64,000 bases of DNA from an uncultured Eubacteriales bacterium. GTDB taxonomy: Bacteria; Bacillota; Clostridia; Oscillospirales; Oscillospiraceae. Under the pieces are notes generated by a model that ran no database searches, was not told the DNA's origin, and saw only the letters and a list, made by a program, of their open reading frames with translations. Of the stretch, positions 1 to 8,290 are shown in pieces. How positions within the stretch are numbered: position 1 is the stretch's first letter; the number at the start of each line of letters is the position of its first letter. Made by a program: the position numbers and the translations under genes. Location of the stretch: the NCBI GenBank assembly GCA_900540635.1, contig UQGU01000003.1:1-64000 (forward strand), in the 5' to 3' direction.

Positions 1-77
1 CTCCGCATGGTCTAAGCCATACGGAGGATTAACTGTTTTACGGACACCCGTCTATGGCTCCCCTCGAAAGGGGAGCC
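1..77. repeat. Two stem-loops at the window edge
   Basis: The first hairpin pairs 1-10 with 17-26 (ten base pairs, one of them G-U). The second pairs 56-64 with 69-77 (GGCTCCCCT / AGGGGAGCC, nine perfect pairs, CGAA loop). Both lie downstream of the leftward glycosyltransferase gene. Neither is followed by a T-run on either strand, so a role as intrinsic terminator is uncertain; they may belong to a dispersed palindromic repeat. Confidence 0.5.
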
Positions 78-105
78 AAACGCTTGCCAGGGAAACGAAT
101 CTATC

Positions 106-1044
106 TTATTCGTCCTCTCCCAGTACTTCTTTCGCAATATAAATGGGCCGATTTTTGCTCTGCTCGAAATTCCGGCCCACGTACTCGCCGATGATGCCGA
201 TGCAGAACAGCTGAATGCTGGAAAACAGCAGCAGAAGCACAATGATGGTTGCGTACCCCGGCACAGCAATGCCCCGGGTCAGCTTTTCGATGATGACCGC
301 AATCAGATAGACAATGGCAGCAATGCCGCTGACGGTGCCAAAAAGGGTGGCCAGCCGCAACGGCGCAGTGGAATAGCCGATGATGCCCTCCACGGCATAG
401 TTGAAAAGCTTCCAGAAGCTCCATTTTGTGGTGCCGTTGGCCCGCTCACAGGCGGTATAGGGGATGAAGCAGGTGGAGTAGCCCACCCAGGCGAAGATGC
501 CCTTGGAGAAGCGATGGTATTCGGTAAGCTCCAGGATGCTGTCCCTCACACTGCGGCGGAAGGTCCGGAAATCGCTGGCATCTGGCTGCAAGGTAACCTT
601 GGACAGCTTATTGATAACCTTATAGAAGCTCTTCTTGAAGAAAGAGAGGACCTTTCCCTCATTGCGCCGGTCTTGGTAGGCGGCCACAATGTCGTATTCC
701 GGTTTTTCATCCAAGATGTTCACCATATCCCGAACGATCTCCGGCCGCTGCTGCAAATCCGCATCGATGAGGCTGATGTATTCGCCGGAGGCGTGCTGCA
801 AGCCCGCATAGATGCCGGCTTCCTTGCCGAAATTCCGGGAGAAGGATACGATTTTCACCCGACAGTCCTTCCGGGCATAGATTTTTTTCAGATTGTGCAG
901 CGTTGCGTCCCGGCTGCCATCGTCGATATAGACGATTTCGATCTCATAGCCGCAGTCCTGAAAGGCATTCAGCGCCGCCTCATGGAAGGGGATCACATTT
1001 TCCCCCTCGTTATAGCAGGGAACCACCAGAGAAAGCTTTACCAT
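106..1044 (-). CDS. GT2 family glycosyltransferase, membrane-anchored
   Basis: A 312-residue glycosyltransferase of the dolichol-phosphate-mannose/GtrB type. The N-terminus has the GT-A start LSLVVPCYNEGENV, then YIDDGSRD and the DADLQQRPE segment that supplies the metal-binding acidic residues. Two hydrophobic segments at about residues 230-255 and 265-290 fit a membrane-embedded enzyme that transfers sugar from a nucleotide sugar to a polyprenyl-phosphate carrier. The start is the ATG at 1044, preceded at ten bases by GGAG. An in-frame extension upstream to 1149 has no ribosome site and runs into the valS promoter. The exact sugar substrate cannot be read from sequence. It is divergent from valS. 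Confidence 0.88.
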   Translation of the reverse strand: MVKLSLVVPCYNEGENVIPFHEAALNAFQDCGYEIEIVYIDDGSRDATLHNLKKIYARKDCRVKIVSFSRNFGKEAGIYAGLQHASGEYISLIDADLQQRPEIVRDMVNILDEKPEYDIVAAYQDRRNEGKVLSFFKKSFYKVINKLSKVTLQPDASDFRTFRRSVRDSILELTEYHRFSKGIFAWVGYSTCFIPYTACERANGTTKWSFWKLFNYAVEGIIGYSTAPLRLATLFGTVSGIAAIVYLIAVIIEKLTRGIAVPGYATIIVLLLLFSSIQLFCIGIIGEYVGRNFEQSKNRPIYIAKEVLGEDE

Positions 1045-1142
1045 AGGAAATACACTCCAAAATATCAGATAATGCCTATTATAGCCCCTTTGCAGCCGTT
1101 CGTCAAGAAAGAGTAAGGAAAAAGCCTTTCTGAAAAAAATCC

Positions 1143-1171
1143 TTGACATTCATCAATTATCCGGGTAGAAT
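1143..1171 (+). promoter_or_regulatory. Sigma-A promoter of the valS T-box leader
   Basis: TTGACA at 1143-1148 and TAGAAT at 1166-1171, separated by 17 bases, directly in front of the T-box leader. Both hexamers and spacing match the housekeeping consensus closely. Confidence 0.85.
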
Positions 1172-1179
1172 AATACAAA

Positions 1180-1423
1180 ATTCAAACGCATGGAACGGGA
1201 GGTTTCCTCCAAAATGGCTTTCAGAGAGGGCGCGGGTGGTGCGAGCGTCTTGAGCCAGAAGGGGAATGGTCGCCCGGGAGCGGACTGGCTGAAACCCAGG
1301 AAGGGGAGTAGGGCAGTACGGGTCAGCCCGTTATAGCGTAAGAGTGTCCGTTATTTACGGAAATTCAGGTGGTACCGCGGAAAACTTTTCGCCCTGGGTG
1401 TTTTGGCACCCGGGGCGTTTTTT
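1180..1423 (+). promoter_or_regulatory. T-box riboswitch leader of valS
   Basis: The T-box core AGGTGGTACCGCG is at 1367-1379. It is followed by the terminator hairpin at 1390-1417 and six T residues at 1418-1423. Upstream, a stem I region contains the GGTGGTGCGAG-like apical segment near 1230. The GTC at 1269-1271 is in the position expected for a valine specifier codon. In this family, uncharged tRNA pairs with the specifier and with the T-box bulge and favours the antiterminator. Uncharged tRNA-Val should therefore raise valS transcription. The specifier assignment is by inspection only; the T-box and terminator are clear. Confidence 0.92.
1390..1423 (+). terminator. T-box-controlled intrinsic terminator
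   Basis: Stem 1390-1400 / 1407-1417 (eleven pairs, one G-U) with a six-base loop, followed by TTTTTT. It is mutually exclusive with the antiterminator formed by the adjacent T-box sequence. Confidence 0.9.
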
Positions 1424-1441
1424 ATAGAAAGGAAGTTTTGT

Positions 1442-4075
1442 ATGGCAAAAGAACTGAACAAGATCTACGAGCCCCAGGCCGTGGAATCGGAAATTTACAA
1501 GATGTGGCAGGAGGGCGGCTATTTCCACGCAGAGCGGGACGAGCACAAGAAGCCCTTCACCATCGTTATGCCGCCCCCCAACGTCACCGGCCAGCTGCAC
1601 ATGGGTCACGCCATGGATGCAACATTGCAGGACAGCATTATCCGCTTTAAGCGGATGCAGGGCTACAATGCCCTCTGGATTCCCGGTGTGGACCATGCGG
1701 GCATTGCCACCCAGATCAAGGTGGAAGAGGAGCTGCGCAAGGAGGGTCTGACCCGGTATGACCTGGGCCGGGAAAAGTTCCTGGAGCGGGTTTGGGACTG
1801 GAAGAACCGCTTTGGCAACCGGATTGTGGAGCAGCAGAAGAAGCTGGGTGCCAGCTGCGACTGGGACCGCGCCCGGTTCACCATGGACGAGGGCTGCTCC
1901 AAGGCCGTCCGGGAGGTCTTCGTCTCCCTGTATGAAAAGGGCCTGATCTACAAGGGCAGCCGGATCATCAACTGGTGCCCCCACTGCGTCACCGCTCTGA
2001 GCGATGCCGAGGTGGAATACGTGGATAAGCCCGGCCACCTGTGGCACATCCGCTACCCCCTGGAGGATGGCTCCGGCGAGGTCATTGTGGCCACTACCCG
2101 TCCGGAAACCATGCTGGGTGACTCCGGCGTCTGCGTCAACCCCAACGATGAGCGCTACAAGGCCATTGTGGGCAAGAACGTGATCCTGCCCCTGCTGAAC
2201 AAGCCCATCCCCGTGGTGGCCGATGACTATGCCGAGATGGAATTCGGCACCGGCTGCGTCAAGATGACCCCCGCCCACGATCCCAACGACTTCGAGGTGG
2301 GCCTGCGGCATAATCTGGAGGTCATCCGAGTGCTGGACGACGAGGGCAAGGTCAACAATCTGGGCGGCAAATACGAAGGCATGGACCGCTACGAGGCCCG
2401 GAAGGCCATTGTGGCCGACCTGGACACCCAGGGCTACCTGGTAAAGGTGGAGGACTACTCCCACAATGTGGGCACCTGCTACCGCTGCCACAACGATGTG
2501 GAGCCCATCATCTCTGCCCAGTGGTTTGTGAAAATGAAGCCTCTGGCCGAGAAGGCCATTGAAGTGGTGAAGGAAGGGGAGACCAAATTCGTCCCCGATC
2601 GCTTCACTAAGACCTACCTCAACTGGATGGAGAACGTCCGCGACTGGTGCATCTCCCGGCAGCTGTGGTGGGGCCATCAGATTCCCGCCTGGACCTGCCA
2701 GGACTGCGGCCACATCACCGTGTCCCGGGAGGATGCCTGCAAGTGCGAAAAGTGTGGCTCTACCCATATCGAGCGTGACCCCGATGTGCTGGACACCTGG
2801 TTCTCCTCCGCCCTGTGGCCCTTCGAAACCCTGGGCTGGCCCGAGAAGACCGCCGATCTGGACTATTTCTACCCCACGGACGTGCTGGTCACGGGCTACG
2901 ACATTATCTTCTTCTGGGTGGCCCGGATGATCTTCTCCGGCTGCGAGCACACCGGCAAAGCCCCCTTCCACACCGTGCTGATTCACGGCCTGGTCCGGGA
3001 CGACAAGGGCCGCAAGATGTCGAAATCTCTGGGCAACGGCATTGACCCCCTGGAGATGATCGACAAGTACGGCTGCGATGCCCTGCGGATGAACATGATC
3101 ACCAGCAACTCTCCCGGCAACGATATGCGCTTCTATGTGGAGCGCTGCGAGGCCATGCGGAACTTTGCCAACAAGCTCTGGAATGCCTCCCGGTACGTGC
3201 TCATGAACCTGGGCGAGGATTTTAAGCCCCAGCTGCCCAAGGAATTGGAGATAGCCGACAAGTGGGTGCTCTCCAAGCTGAACACCCTCATTGCCGAAGT
3301 CACCGACAATATGGAGCGCTACGAGCTGGGCATTGCCGTCCAGAAAATCTACGACTTCATCTGGGATACCTACTGCGACTGGTATATCGAGCTGACCAAG
3401 GCCAGACTGTACTCCGAGGACGCCCAGCGGAAGGACACTGCTCTGCAGGTGCTGGTGTACGTGCTGGATCAGACGCTGCGGCTGCTGCATCCCTTCATGC
3501 CCTTCATCACCGAGGAGATCTGGCAGAGCCTGCCGGAGCGGGAGAGCGCCCTGATCGTTGCCAAGTGGCCCGAGGCCAGGGAAGCGCTGAGCTTCAAGAC
3601 CGAGGAAGCCCATATGGAATCCGTCATGAATGCCATCCGGGCTATCCGCAACCGCAGAGCCGAGATGAACGTGCCCCCCTCCAAGAAGGCAACGCTGTAT
3701 GTGCTGACCTCCAACCCCCAGGTCTTCACTGAGGGCGAGGGCTTCATTCAGCGCCTGGCCTACGCCGACAAGGTGGAACTGCTGGAGAAGGAGCCGGAGA
3801 ACCTGAACGGCCTGGTGACCTGCGCTACGGCGGACGCCAAGCTCTATATCCCCATGGGCCAGCTGGTGGACATTGCCAAGGAGCAGGAGCGTATCTCCAA
3901 GGAGCTGGACAAGGCCAGAAAGAACCTGGCCAGCCTGAACGGCAAGCTCTCCAATGAGAACTTCACCTCCCGGGCTCCCGAGGCTGTGGTCAACGCAGAG
4001 CGGGAAAAGGCCAAGAAGGCCGCCGACCTGATTGCCGCCCTGGAGGAAAGCCTGGCCGCGCTGAAAGCCCTGTAA
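1442..4075 (+). CDS. valS: Valyl-tRNA synthetase
   Basis: A class Ia synthetase of 877 residues, the normal bacterial ValS length; it charges tRNA-Val with valine in the cytoplasm. Visible landmarks in order are the HIGH-type motif in PPPNVTGQLHMGH and the CP1 editing domain with TTRPETMLGD. A Cys-rich segment (CQDCG ... CEKCG) and the catalytic loop KMSKSLGNG follow. The anticodon-binding domain carries a C-terminal coiled-coil arm rich in Lys, Glu and Leu. The ATG at 1442 is preceded by AAAGGAAG, while the ORF upstream of it overlaps the leader terminator, so the longer start is rejected. Expression is governed by the T-box just upstream. Confidence 0.97.
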   Translation: MAKELNKIYEPQAVESEIYKMWQEGGYFHAERDEHKKPFTIVMPPPNVTGQLHMGHAMDATLQDSIIRFKRMQGYNALWIPGVDHAGIATQIKVEEELRKEGLTRYDLGREKFLERVWDWKNRFGNRIVEQQKKLGASCDWDRARFTMDEGCSKAVREVFVSLYEKGLIYKGSRIINWCPHCVTALSDAEVEYVDKPGHLWHIRYPLEDGSGEVIVATTRPETMLGDSGVCVNPNDERYKAIVGKNVILPLLNKPIPVVADDYAEMEFGTGCVKMTPAHDPNDFEVGLRHNLEVIRVLDDEGKVNNLGGKYEGMDRYEARKAIVADLDTQGYLVKVEDYSHNVGTCYRCHNDVEPIISAQWFVKMKPLAEKAIEVVKEGETKFVPDRFTKTYLNWMENVRDWCISRQLWWGHQIPAWTCQDCGHITVSREDACKCEKCGSTHIERDPDVLDTWFSSALWPFETLGWPEKTADLDYFYPTDVLVTGYDIIFFWVARMIFSGCEHTGKAPFHTVLIHGLVRDDKGRKMSKSLGNGIDPLEMIDKYGCDALRMNMITSNSPGNDMRFYVERCEAMRNFANKLWNASRYVLMNLGEDFKPQLPKELEIADKWVLSKLNTLIAEVTDNMERYELGIAVQKIYDFIWDTYCDWYIELTKARLYSEDAQRKDTALQVLVYVLDQTLRLLHPFMPFITEEIWQSLPERESALIVAKWPEAREALSFKTEEAHMESVMNAIRAIRNRRAEMNVPPSKKATLYVLTSNPQVFTEGEGFIQRLAYADKVELLEKEPENLNGLVTCATADAKLYIPMGQLVDIAKEQERISKELDKARKNLASLNGKLSNENFTSRAPEAVVNAEREKAKKAADLIAALEESLAALKAL

Positions 4076-4079
4076 AAAG

Positions 4080-4195
4080 GCTTCTCCTGGGAGAAGCTGT
4101 CAGGGCACAGTCCTGACTGATGAGGTGCGGCAGGCAGAACTGGTAAAGAGAGGCCTTTCGCCTCTTACAGGGGGCCGGTGTAAGCGCCGGCCCCC
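4080..4195 (+). repeat. Cluster of stem-loops downstream of valS
   Basis: Four consecutive palindromes: 4080-4086/4091-4097, 4099-4104/4112-4117 (GTCAGG/CCTGAC, followed by TGATGAGG), a small AGAGGC/GCCTCT hairpin near 4150-4165, and 4170-4180/4185-4195. The first two are arranged like the short palindromic repeats dispersed through genomes of this group; that resemblance is from memory and was not checked. No coding potential is seen in 4076-4231. Confidence 0.5.
4170..4195 (+). terminator. GC-rich hairpin after valS
   Basis: Eleven-pair stem GGGGGCCGGTG / CGCCGGCCCCC with a TAAG loop. The T-run that should follow is poor, so termination strength is doubtful. It separates valS from the nucleoside phosphorylase gene. 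Confidence 0.5.
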
Positions 4196-4231
4196 TGCGT
4201 CAAAATTTACATTTTTCCTAAGGAGAAATCT

Positions 4232-4993
4232 ATGCTTTTAACCGAATTTGACCCCAGCTCTCGTGCGGTCATTGACCCGGAGATGTGCGTGCATCCCGTG
4301 GAGGGCCTGCCGGAAATCGCCGTCTCCTGCTTTTCTCACCATCTGTTTGAGGCCGTTCTTGCCTTTTTTCAGCCGGAGCGTATCTGTGGGGTAGGGGGTG
4401 CCAATGGGAAAGCCCCGGTCTACGCCGTGGACTACCGGGGCAAGCGCATTGCCTTTTACGAGTCCAGAGTAGGGGAACCCGCCTGCATTGGGGACTTTGA
4501 GGATCTGATTGCCATGGGCCTGAAAAAGCTCATCCTCTTCGGCAACTGCGGGGTACTGGACCGGTCCATTGAGGACTGTGGAATTATCATCCCCACCCGG
4601 GCCATTCGGGACGAGGGCAGCAGCTATCACTATGCCGCCGCTGCGGACTTCATCGACGTGAACCGCAAGGACCTGGATGTGTTCCACCAGGTCCTTGCCG
4701 ACTGCGGCTGCCCTTATGTGGAGGGCACGACTTGGACAACGGATGCACCCTACCGGGAGACGGCGGAAAAGGTCCGGCGAAGGAAAGCCCAGGGGGCAAT
4801 CTGCGTGGAGATGGAATGCGCCGGAATGCAGGCCGTGGCCGACTTCCGGGGCGTGGATTTCTTCCAGTTCTTCTATGCCGGGGACAATCTGGACCACTCC
4901 CAATGGCAGCCCAGGAGCCTGTCCGGCCACGTCCGCCTGGACGATAAGAGCAAGATTGCTCTGCTGGCCTTTGAGCTGGCAGCGAAGCTATAA
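4232..4993 (+). CDS. Nucleoside phosphorylase (PNP/UDP family)
   Basis: A 253-residue protein of the purine-nucleoside/uridine phosphorylase superfamily. It would cleave a nucleoside with phosphate to base plus ribose-1-phosphate. Recognisable elements are GEPACIGDFEDL and the phosphate/ribose-site strand LILFGNCGVLD. WTTDAPYRET and the specificity segment AICVEMECAGMQAV (the conserved Glu-Met-Glu of ribose binding) follow, and then FYAGDNLD. The ATG at 4232 has AAGGAG eight bases upstream. The substrate cannot be fixed from sequence. The deaminase gene 54 bases downstream suggests pyrimidine salvage (cytidine to uridine to uracil), which is inference. Confidence 0.85.
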   Translation: MLLTEFDPSSRAVIDPEMCVHPVEGLPEIAVSCFSHHLFEAVLAFFQPERICGVGGANGKAPVYAVDYRGKRIAFYESRVGEPACIGDFEDLIAMGLKKLILFGNCGVLDRSIEDCGIIIPTRAIRDEGSSYHYAAAADFIDVNRKDLDVFHQVLADCGCPYVEGTTWTTDAPYRETAEKVRRRKAQGAICVEMECAGMQAVADFRGVDFFQFFYAGDNLDHSQWQPRSLSGHVRLDDKSKIALLAFELAAKL

Positions 4994-5046
4994 AAAGGGC
5001 AGTAACGGAACAAATCAAACGCTGATATAGGAGGGAGCGATTACCT

Positions 5047-5487
5047 GTGAATGACAGAGAAATTGGACATCAAATGTATCAAATGGCTACGGACTTTGTG
5101 AGAAAGCGGTTTCCGACCGGCTGGGGCGGCTGCGCTGTTCTATTCACAGAAGATAGGCAGTTCCTGATATCTGTTGCATTGGAATCCTTTAATGCCGGGG
5201 CAGGGTTGTGCATGGAAACAGGCGCAATGTGTGAAGCCCAGAAGTTCAACCTGAGGGTTACGCATTCACTGTGCGTTTCAAGGGACAGCGAAAGGGACGC
5301 TTTCAAAATTCTGACGGCCTGCGGAATATGCCAGGAACGGCTGCGATATTGGGGCGGCAATGTGAAAATTGCAATTACAAATCCCGAAAATGAAGTTATT
5401 TTCCATACACTGGACGAATTATCCAACCATTACTGGGGCAATGCCTTTCCACAGTCTGAGTGGGACGTGTACGACCGTCAAATTTGA
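5047..5487 (+). CDS. Cytidine deaminase-like protein
   Basis: A 146-residue protein of the cytidine/blasticidin-S deaminase fold. The zinc and proton-shuttle motif appears as CMETGA at about residue 56, where classical enzymes have H/C-A-E. The second motif is ACGIC, near residue 97, in place of PCxxC, so all three cysteine ligands and the catalytic Glu can be placed. The start is GTG at 5047 with GGAGG twelve bases upstream; no better in-frame ATG exists. It lies close behind the nucleoside phosphorylase and ends before a strong terminator, so the pair probably forms one salvage operon. Divergence from the canonical HAE motif leaves the exact substrate open. Confidence 0.75.
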   Translation: MNDREIGHQMYQMATDFVRKRFPTGWGGCAVLFTEDRQFLISVALESFNAGAGLCMETGAMCEAQKFNLRVTHSLCVSRDSERDAFKILTACGICQERLRYWGGNVKIAITNPENEVIFHTLDELSNHYWGNAFPQSEWDVYDRQI

Positions 5488-5505
5488 TTTTTTTGCCATA
5501 GTAAA

Positions 5506-5548
5506 GCTGCTGCAAATCTGTTTTTGATGGATTTGCAGCAGCTATTTT
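5506..5548. terminator. Strong hairpin between convergent genes
   Basis: A perfect 13-pair stem, 5506-5518 with 5530-5542, with an eleven-base loop and TATTTT on the plus side. On the minus side the stem is followed by TTTACTATGG and later an A/T-rich run. It separates the convergent deaminase and XRE genes and can serve both. Confidence 0.85.
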
Positions 5549-5549
5549 G

Positions 5550-6080
5550 TCAAATCAGCAGTCCGATGACCAGGCCAACCACCAGCCCGCCGATGGCGGC
5601 CAGAACCATCATGACAGGGTCAGCCCGGTAGCGGTAACGGACGACCTTTTGGATCACCGGCTTCTCAACCACGCGCTGGACAACACGGTCTACCGGCACC
5701 TCCTTGACCACGACCTTTGGCTCCTGGGGTTCCGCGGGCTTTTCGATATAGACCGGCTTCTCAATGTAAACCGGTTTTTCCACCACCTTCTCTACATAGA
5801 CCGGCTTCTCCACGATCTTTTCTACATATACCGGTTTTTCCTCAACGGAATGGACCACAACAGGCGGGGAGGGGAGTGTGGCGTGCTGCCCGGATGCCAG
5901 GTATTCGCTGTCCGTTCCCAGAGCATCCGCCAGCTGTACCAGGCGCAGAGGATCTGGAGTGGACAGGTCATTCTCCCATTTACTGACCGCCTGCCGGGTG
6001 ACCCCCATGCGCTGCGCCAGCTGCCCCTGGGAGAGGGAAGCGGCCTTCCGAAGCTCTGTAATTCTCTCTCCGATTGACAT
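5550..6080 (-). CDS. Membrane-anchored XRE regulator with EKPVYVEK repeats
   Basis: A 176-residue protein with three parts. Residues 1-60 are a Cro/C1-type helix-turn-helix (LSQGQLAQRMGVTRQAVSKWE). Residues 75-145 are a linker of near-identical EKPVYVEK / EKPVYIEK units with EKIV and EKVV variants. The last 20 residues are a single hydrophobic segment (VMMVLAAIGGLVVGLVIGLLI) that should insert in the membrane. The ATG at 6080 has GGAGG eight bases upstream; a longer frame to 6179 has no ribosome site. The architecture suggests a DNA-binding protein tethered to the membrane, with the repeats as spacer or interaction surface. Its targets are unknown. A CAACT-ATC-AGTTG palindrome in its own leader could be an operator. 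Confidence 0.8.
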   Translation of the reverse strand: MSIGERITELRKAASLSQGQLAQRMGVTRQAVSKWENDLSTPDPLRLVQLADALGTDSEYLASGQHATLPSPPVVVHSVEEKPVYVEKIVEKPVYVEKVVEKPVYIEKPVYIEKPAEPQEPKVVVKEVPVDRVVQRVVEKPVIQKVVRYRYRADPVMMVLAAIGGLVVGLVIGLLI

Positions 6081-6152
6081 GAAAGTCCTCCTTTGATGTG
6101 CTGCCTGCCAAATGGCGGGACTATAAAATTTCAATTTTTGATTATATATAAT

Positions 6153-6167
6153 GTCAACTATCAGTTG
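6153..6167. promoter_or_regulatory. Possible operator of the XRE gene
   Basis: Palindrome CAACT-ATC-AGTTG at 6155-6167, overlapped on the minus strand by TTGACA (complement of 6153-6158). A well-spaced -10 hexamer was not found, so the promoter itself is not assigned. Confidence 0.3.
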
Positions 6168-6194
6168 CTTTACATGCAATACTAAATCTTAGAA

Positions 6195-7193
6195 TCATTT
6201 AGAAAAATCAAGCTTCGAAAGGGGATTTGCCTCGCTGGCGATTTTCAGCTCGGTGTTTTCTATGTGGGTGTAGATCTGGGTGGTGTTCAGGTTCTCATGG
6301 CCCAGCACCTCCTGAACGGTTTTCACATCCACGCCGCCGGAGAGCATCATGGTTGCCGCCGTGTGCCGCAGCTTGTGGGCGGAGAACTGTGTGGAATCCA
6401 GCCCAGCCTGCAAAAGGGCTTTTTTCACCAGCCGATGGACTGCCGTCACGCTGATGCGGTTTTTGTCCCGGGAGCCAAAGAGGGCGCGGTTGTCGGACAG
6501 CTCGACTTGGTCCCGTTCCTCCAGGTAGGCATCAATGGCCTTTCGGCAGGCAGAGCCGAAGTAGACAAAGCGCTCCTTGTTGCCCTTGCCAATCACCCGA
6601 ATGCGGTCCTCATAGACATCCGTCAGATTCAGCCCCACCAGCTCACTGCGCCGGATGCCGCAGTTCAGGAAGAGCATGAGAATAGCGTAGTCCCGTTTCT
6701 CATTTGGCCCGGAAACTGCCTGCAAAAGTGCGGCGGATTCCTCCATAGTCAGGTATTTGGGCAAGCTTTTGCGTAATTTGGGGTATTCCAGGTCGGCCAC
6801 CGGATTTTCGGTCAACTGCTTGGTTCGCACTGTCAGGTACTTATAGAAAGACTTGATGGCCGAGAGCTTCCGAGCCCGGCTGGAAGCCTCGATCCCGCGC
6901 TCCGGCACAGCCTCATCCGGCCGCGCCACCCGGTCATTGGCAAGGTAGGAGAGGAAGTCAAAGATCTCCGACTGGGTGATAGAGCCCAAAAAGTCCAGGT
7001 CGATGTCCCGAATGTCGATGGTCTCCAAATCCGTATCAATGGGCATCTCACTGCGCATGAGTTTCATAAACCGCAGAAACATCCGCAGGTCCAGATAGTA
7101 TTCATGAATCGTCAGCGGAGATTGGCCCTTGATATTTTCATGGTAGGTTAAGAAGTTCCGCAGTATTTGCGGACAGTCACGGTATTGCTGCAT
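6195..7193 (-). CDS. Tyrosine recombinase, XerC-like
   Basis: A 332-residue phage-integrase-family recombinase. The N-terminal SAM-like core-binding domain covers about residues 1-125. The catalytic domain has the arginine in NCGIRRSELVGL, the HKLRHT box and LGHENLNTTQIYTHI leading to the nucleophilic tyrosine, so all key residues are present. The length and order match chromosomal XerC/CodV-type enzymes that resolve dimers at dif, although a role at another site is possible. The start at 7193 (MQQYRDC) has an AAAGG upstream; a TTG at 7262 would extend it. A second Xer enzyme lies at 11762-12649. A 16-pair perfect palindrome sits just upstream at 7275-7312. Confidence 0.8.
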   Translation of the reverse strand: MQQYRDCPQILRNFLTYHENIKGQSPLTIHEYYLDLRMFLRFMKLMRSEMPIDTDLETIDIRDIDLDFLGSITQSEIFDFLSYLANDRVARPDEAVPERGIEASSRARKLSAIKSFYKYLTVRTKQLTENPVADLEYPKLRKSLPKYLTMEESAALLQAVSGPNEKRDYAILMLFLNCGIRRSELVGLNLTDVYEDRIRVIGKGNKERFVYFGSACRKAIDAYLEERDQVELSDNRALFGSRDKNRISVTAVHRLVKKALLQAGLDSTQFSAHKLRHTAATMMLSGGVDVKTVQEVLGHENLNTTQIYTHIENTELKIASEANPLSKLDFSK

Positions 7194-7274
7194 ATTACTT
7201 TGCCTTTTGAAATTGCAATAGCTGTCCGAAAGGGAGGGCTTGTGAGATAGCTCAAGGAGCAAATCAATCGCTCC

Positions 7275-7312
7275 TTTGAACGCAACAAAATAAAAATTTT
7301 GTTGCGTTCAAA
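7275..7312. repeat. Perfect 16-bp palindrome with six-base centre
   Basis: Arm 7275-7290 is the exact reverse complement of 7297-7312, with centre TAAAAA. On the minus strand it lies downstream of the GNAT gene and upstream of the recombinase, so it may be a terminator for the former. The length and the six-base centre also fit a recombinase binding site. The rest of the 7263-7444 gap shows no gene. Confidence 0.7.
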
Positions 7313-7444
7313 CTGCACCAAAGAACAGTTTTCTAGCCGTCAAGGCTTTATTCCTTTATTTGTGCCTTTTCGGCCGTTTTCGGTAAGCTATTTTATTTCA
7401 AATACCTTTCTACAGTATTATTTATCTCCTATAGAATATTCCAT

Positions 7445-8290
7445 TTACTTTCCAAAGTCAATTTCTTTTTCTTCCGGAATCCGCCAATGGGCTGTCAAAC
7501 TGTTTTGCCCGGGCACGGTCTTGAAGTTCATCGACTCGTACAGCCTGATCGCTGCTGTGTTGTCTGTTTCTACCAGCAGCATCATCCCCTTGGGCTGATT
7601 GCATTCCAACGCCTTGGCCAGCAGCTTTCGCCCATAGCCTCTACGGCGATATTCCGGCAGGACATAAACATCGTATGGCTCATTCTCTTCAAAGCAATGG
7701 GTCACATCCAGATATCCGATAACGCAGCCTTGGTTTATGGCCAGAAATGTTCGGAATTTCTCCGGCGCGGCGGCGACTTTTTCGCCGGTCCAGTACACGT
7801 CCCGGCTGTGAATAACATAGTATTCCGCAGCGTATTGTTCGGAAAGCTCCCATATTCCTGTGGCATCCCCGGGAATAACAGAACCTGAAAATACCATTTT
7901 CTGCTGCTCCTGCTCAAATTCCGCACCCACGTCTTCCAAGGTGGCCTTCAGCAGGCCGTTTCGCGGATTGAACACGAAATCCGCCTTCCAGCCGGGATAG
8001 TTCCGGGCCAGATACTCCATCAGTTCCCGGTAAGCCTGCGCTTCCCGGGACAGTCCCACCAGCATTTCCAGGTATTTTTCCTCGTCTAAAACCAACAGAA
8101 CGAACAGTCCGGCAAGCTGCCCGTCCTGATATGCGCCAAGAATCTGGCGATTTTGCCGCGCAAAAGACTTGTCCAGATTGCACCGGATCTGCTCCTCGGT
8201 GCTGAGCATGGGGTCCGAAAAATCCGGGTCTCCCTGAAAGCTCTCAGCGAATTCCCGGCAGTCCGCATAACTGCCGACGGGCTTTATCAT
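7445..8290 (-). CDS. GNAT family N-acetyltransferase
   Basis: A 281-residue protein whose C-terminal half is a GNAT domain. VYVLPEYRRRGYGRKLL is the acetyl-CoA pyrophosphate-binding loop (R/Q-x-x-G-x-G/A), and DNTAAIRLYESMNF is the C-terminal GNAT motif. The N-terminal half has a more divergent acetyltransferase-like pattern, making it a tandem or extended member. The start ATG overlaps the stop of the upstream methyltransferase gene (ATGA at 8287-8290), indicating translational coupling. It is the last gene of a three-gene leftward cluster with a nucleotidyltransferase and a methyltransferase. Its substrate is unknown. Confidence 0.8.
   Translation of the reverse strand: MIKPVGSYADCREFAESFQGDPDFSDPMLSTEEQIRCNLDKSFARQNRQILGAYQDGQLAGLFVLLVLDEEKYLEMLVGLSREAQAYRELMEYLARNYPGWKADFVFNPRNGLLKATLEDVGAEFEQEQQKMVFSGSVIPGDATGIWELSEQYAAEYYVIHSRDVYWTGEKVAAAPEKFRTFLAINQGCVIGYLDVTHCFEENEPYDVYVLPEYRRRGYGRKLLAKALECNQPKGMMLLVETDNTAAIRLYESMNFKTVPGQNSLTAHWRIPEEKEIDFGK

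Noticed and set aside
1355..3613. 752-codon minus-strand frame across valS
   Set aside because: It is the antisense shadow of valS, which has complete synthetase motifs and a T-box; the antisense translation has low-complexity His/Gly/Val content and no family motif.
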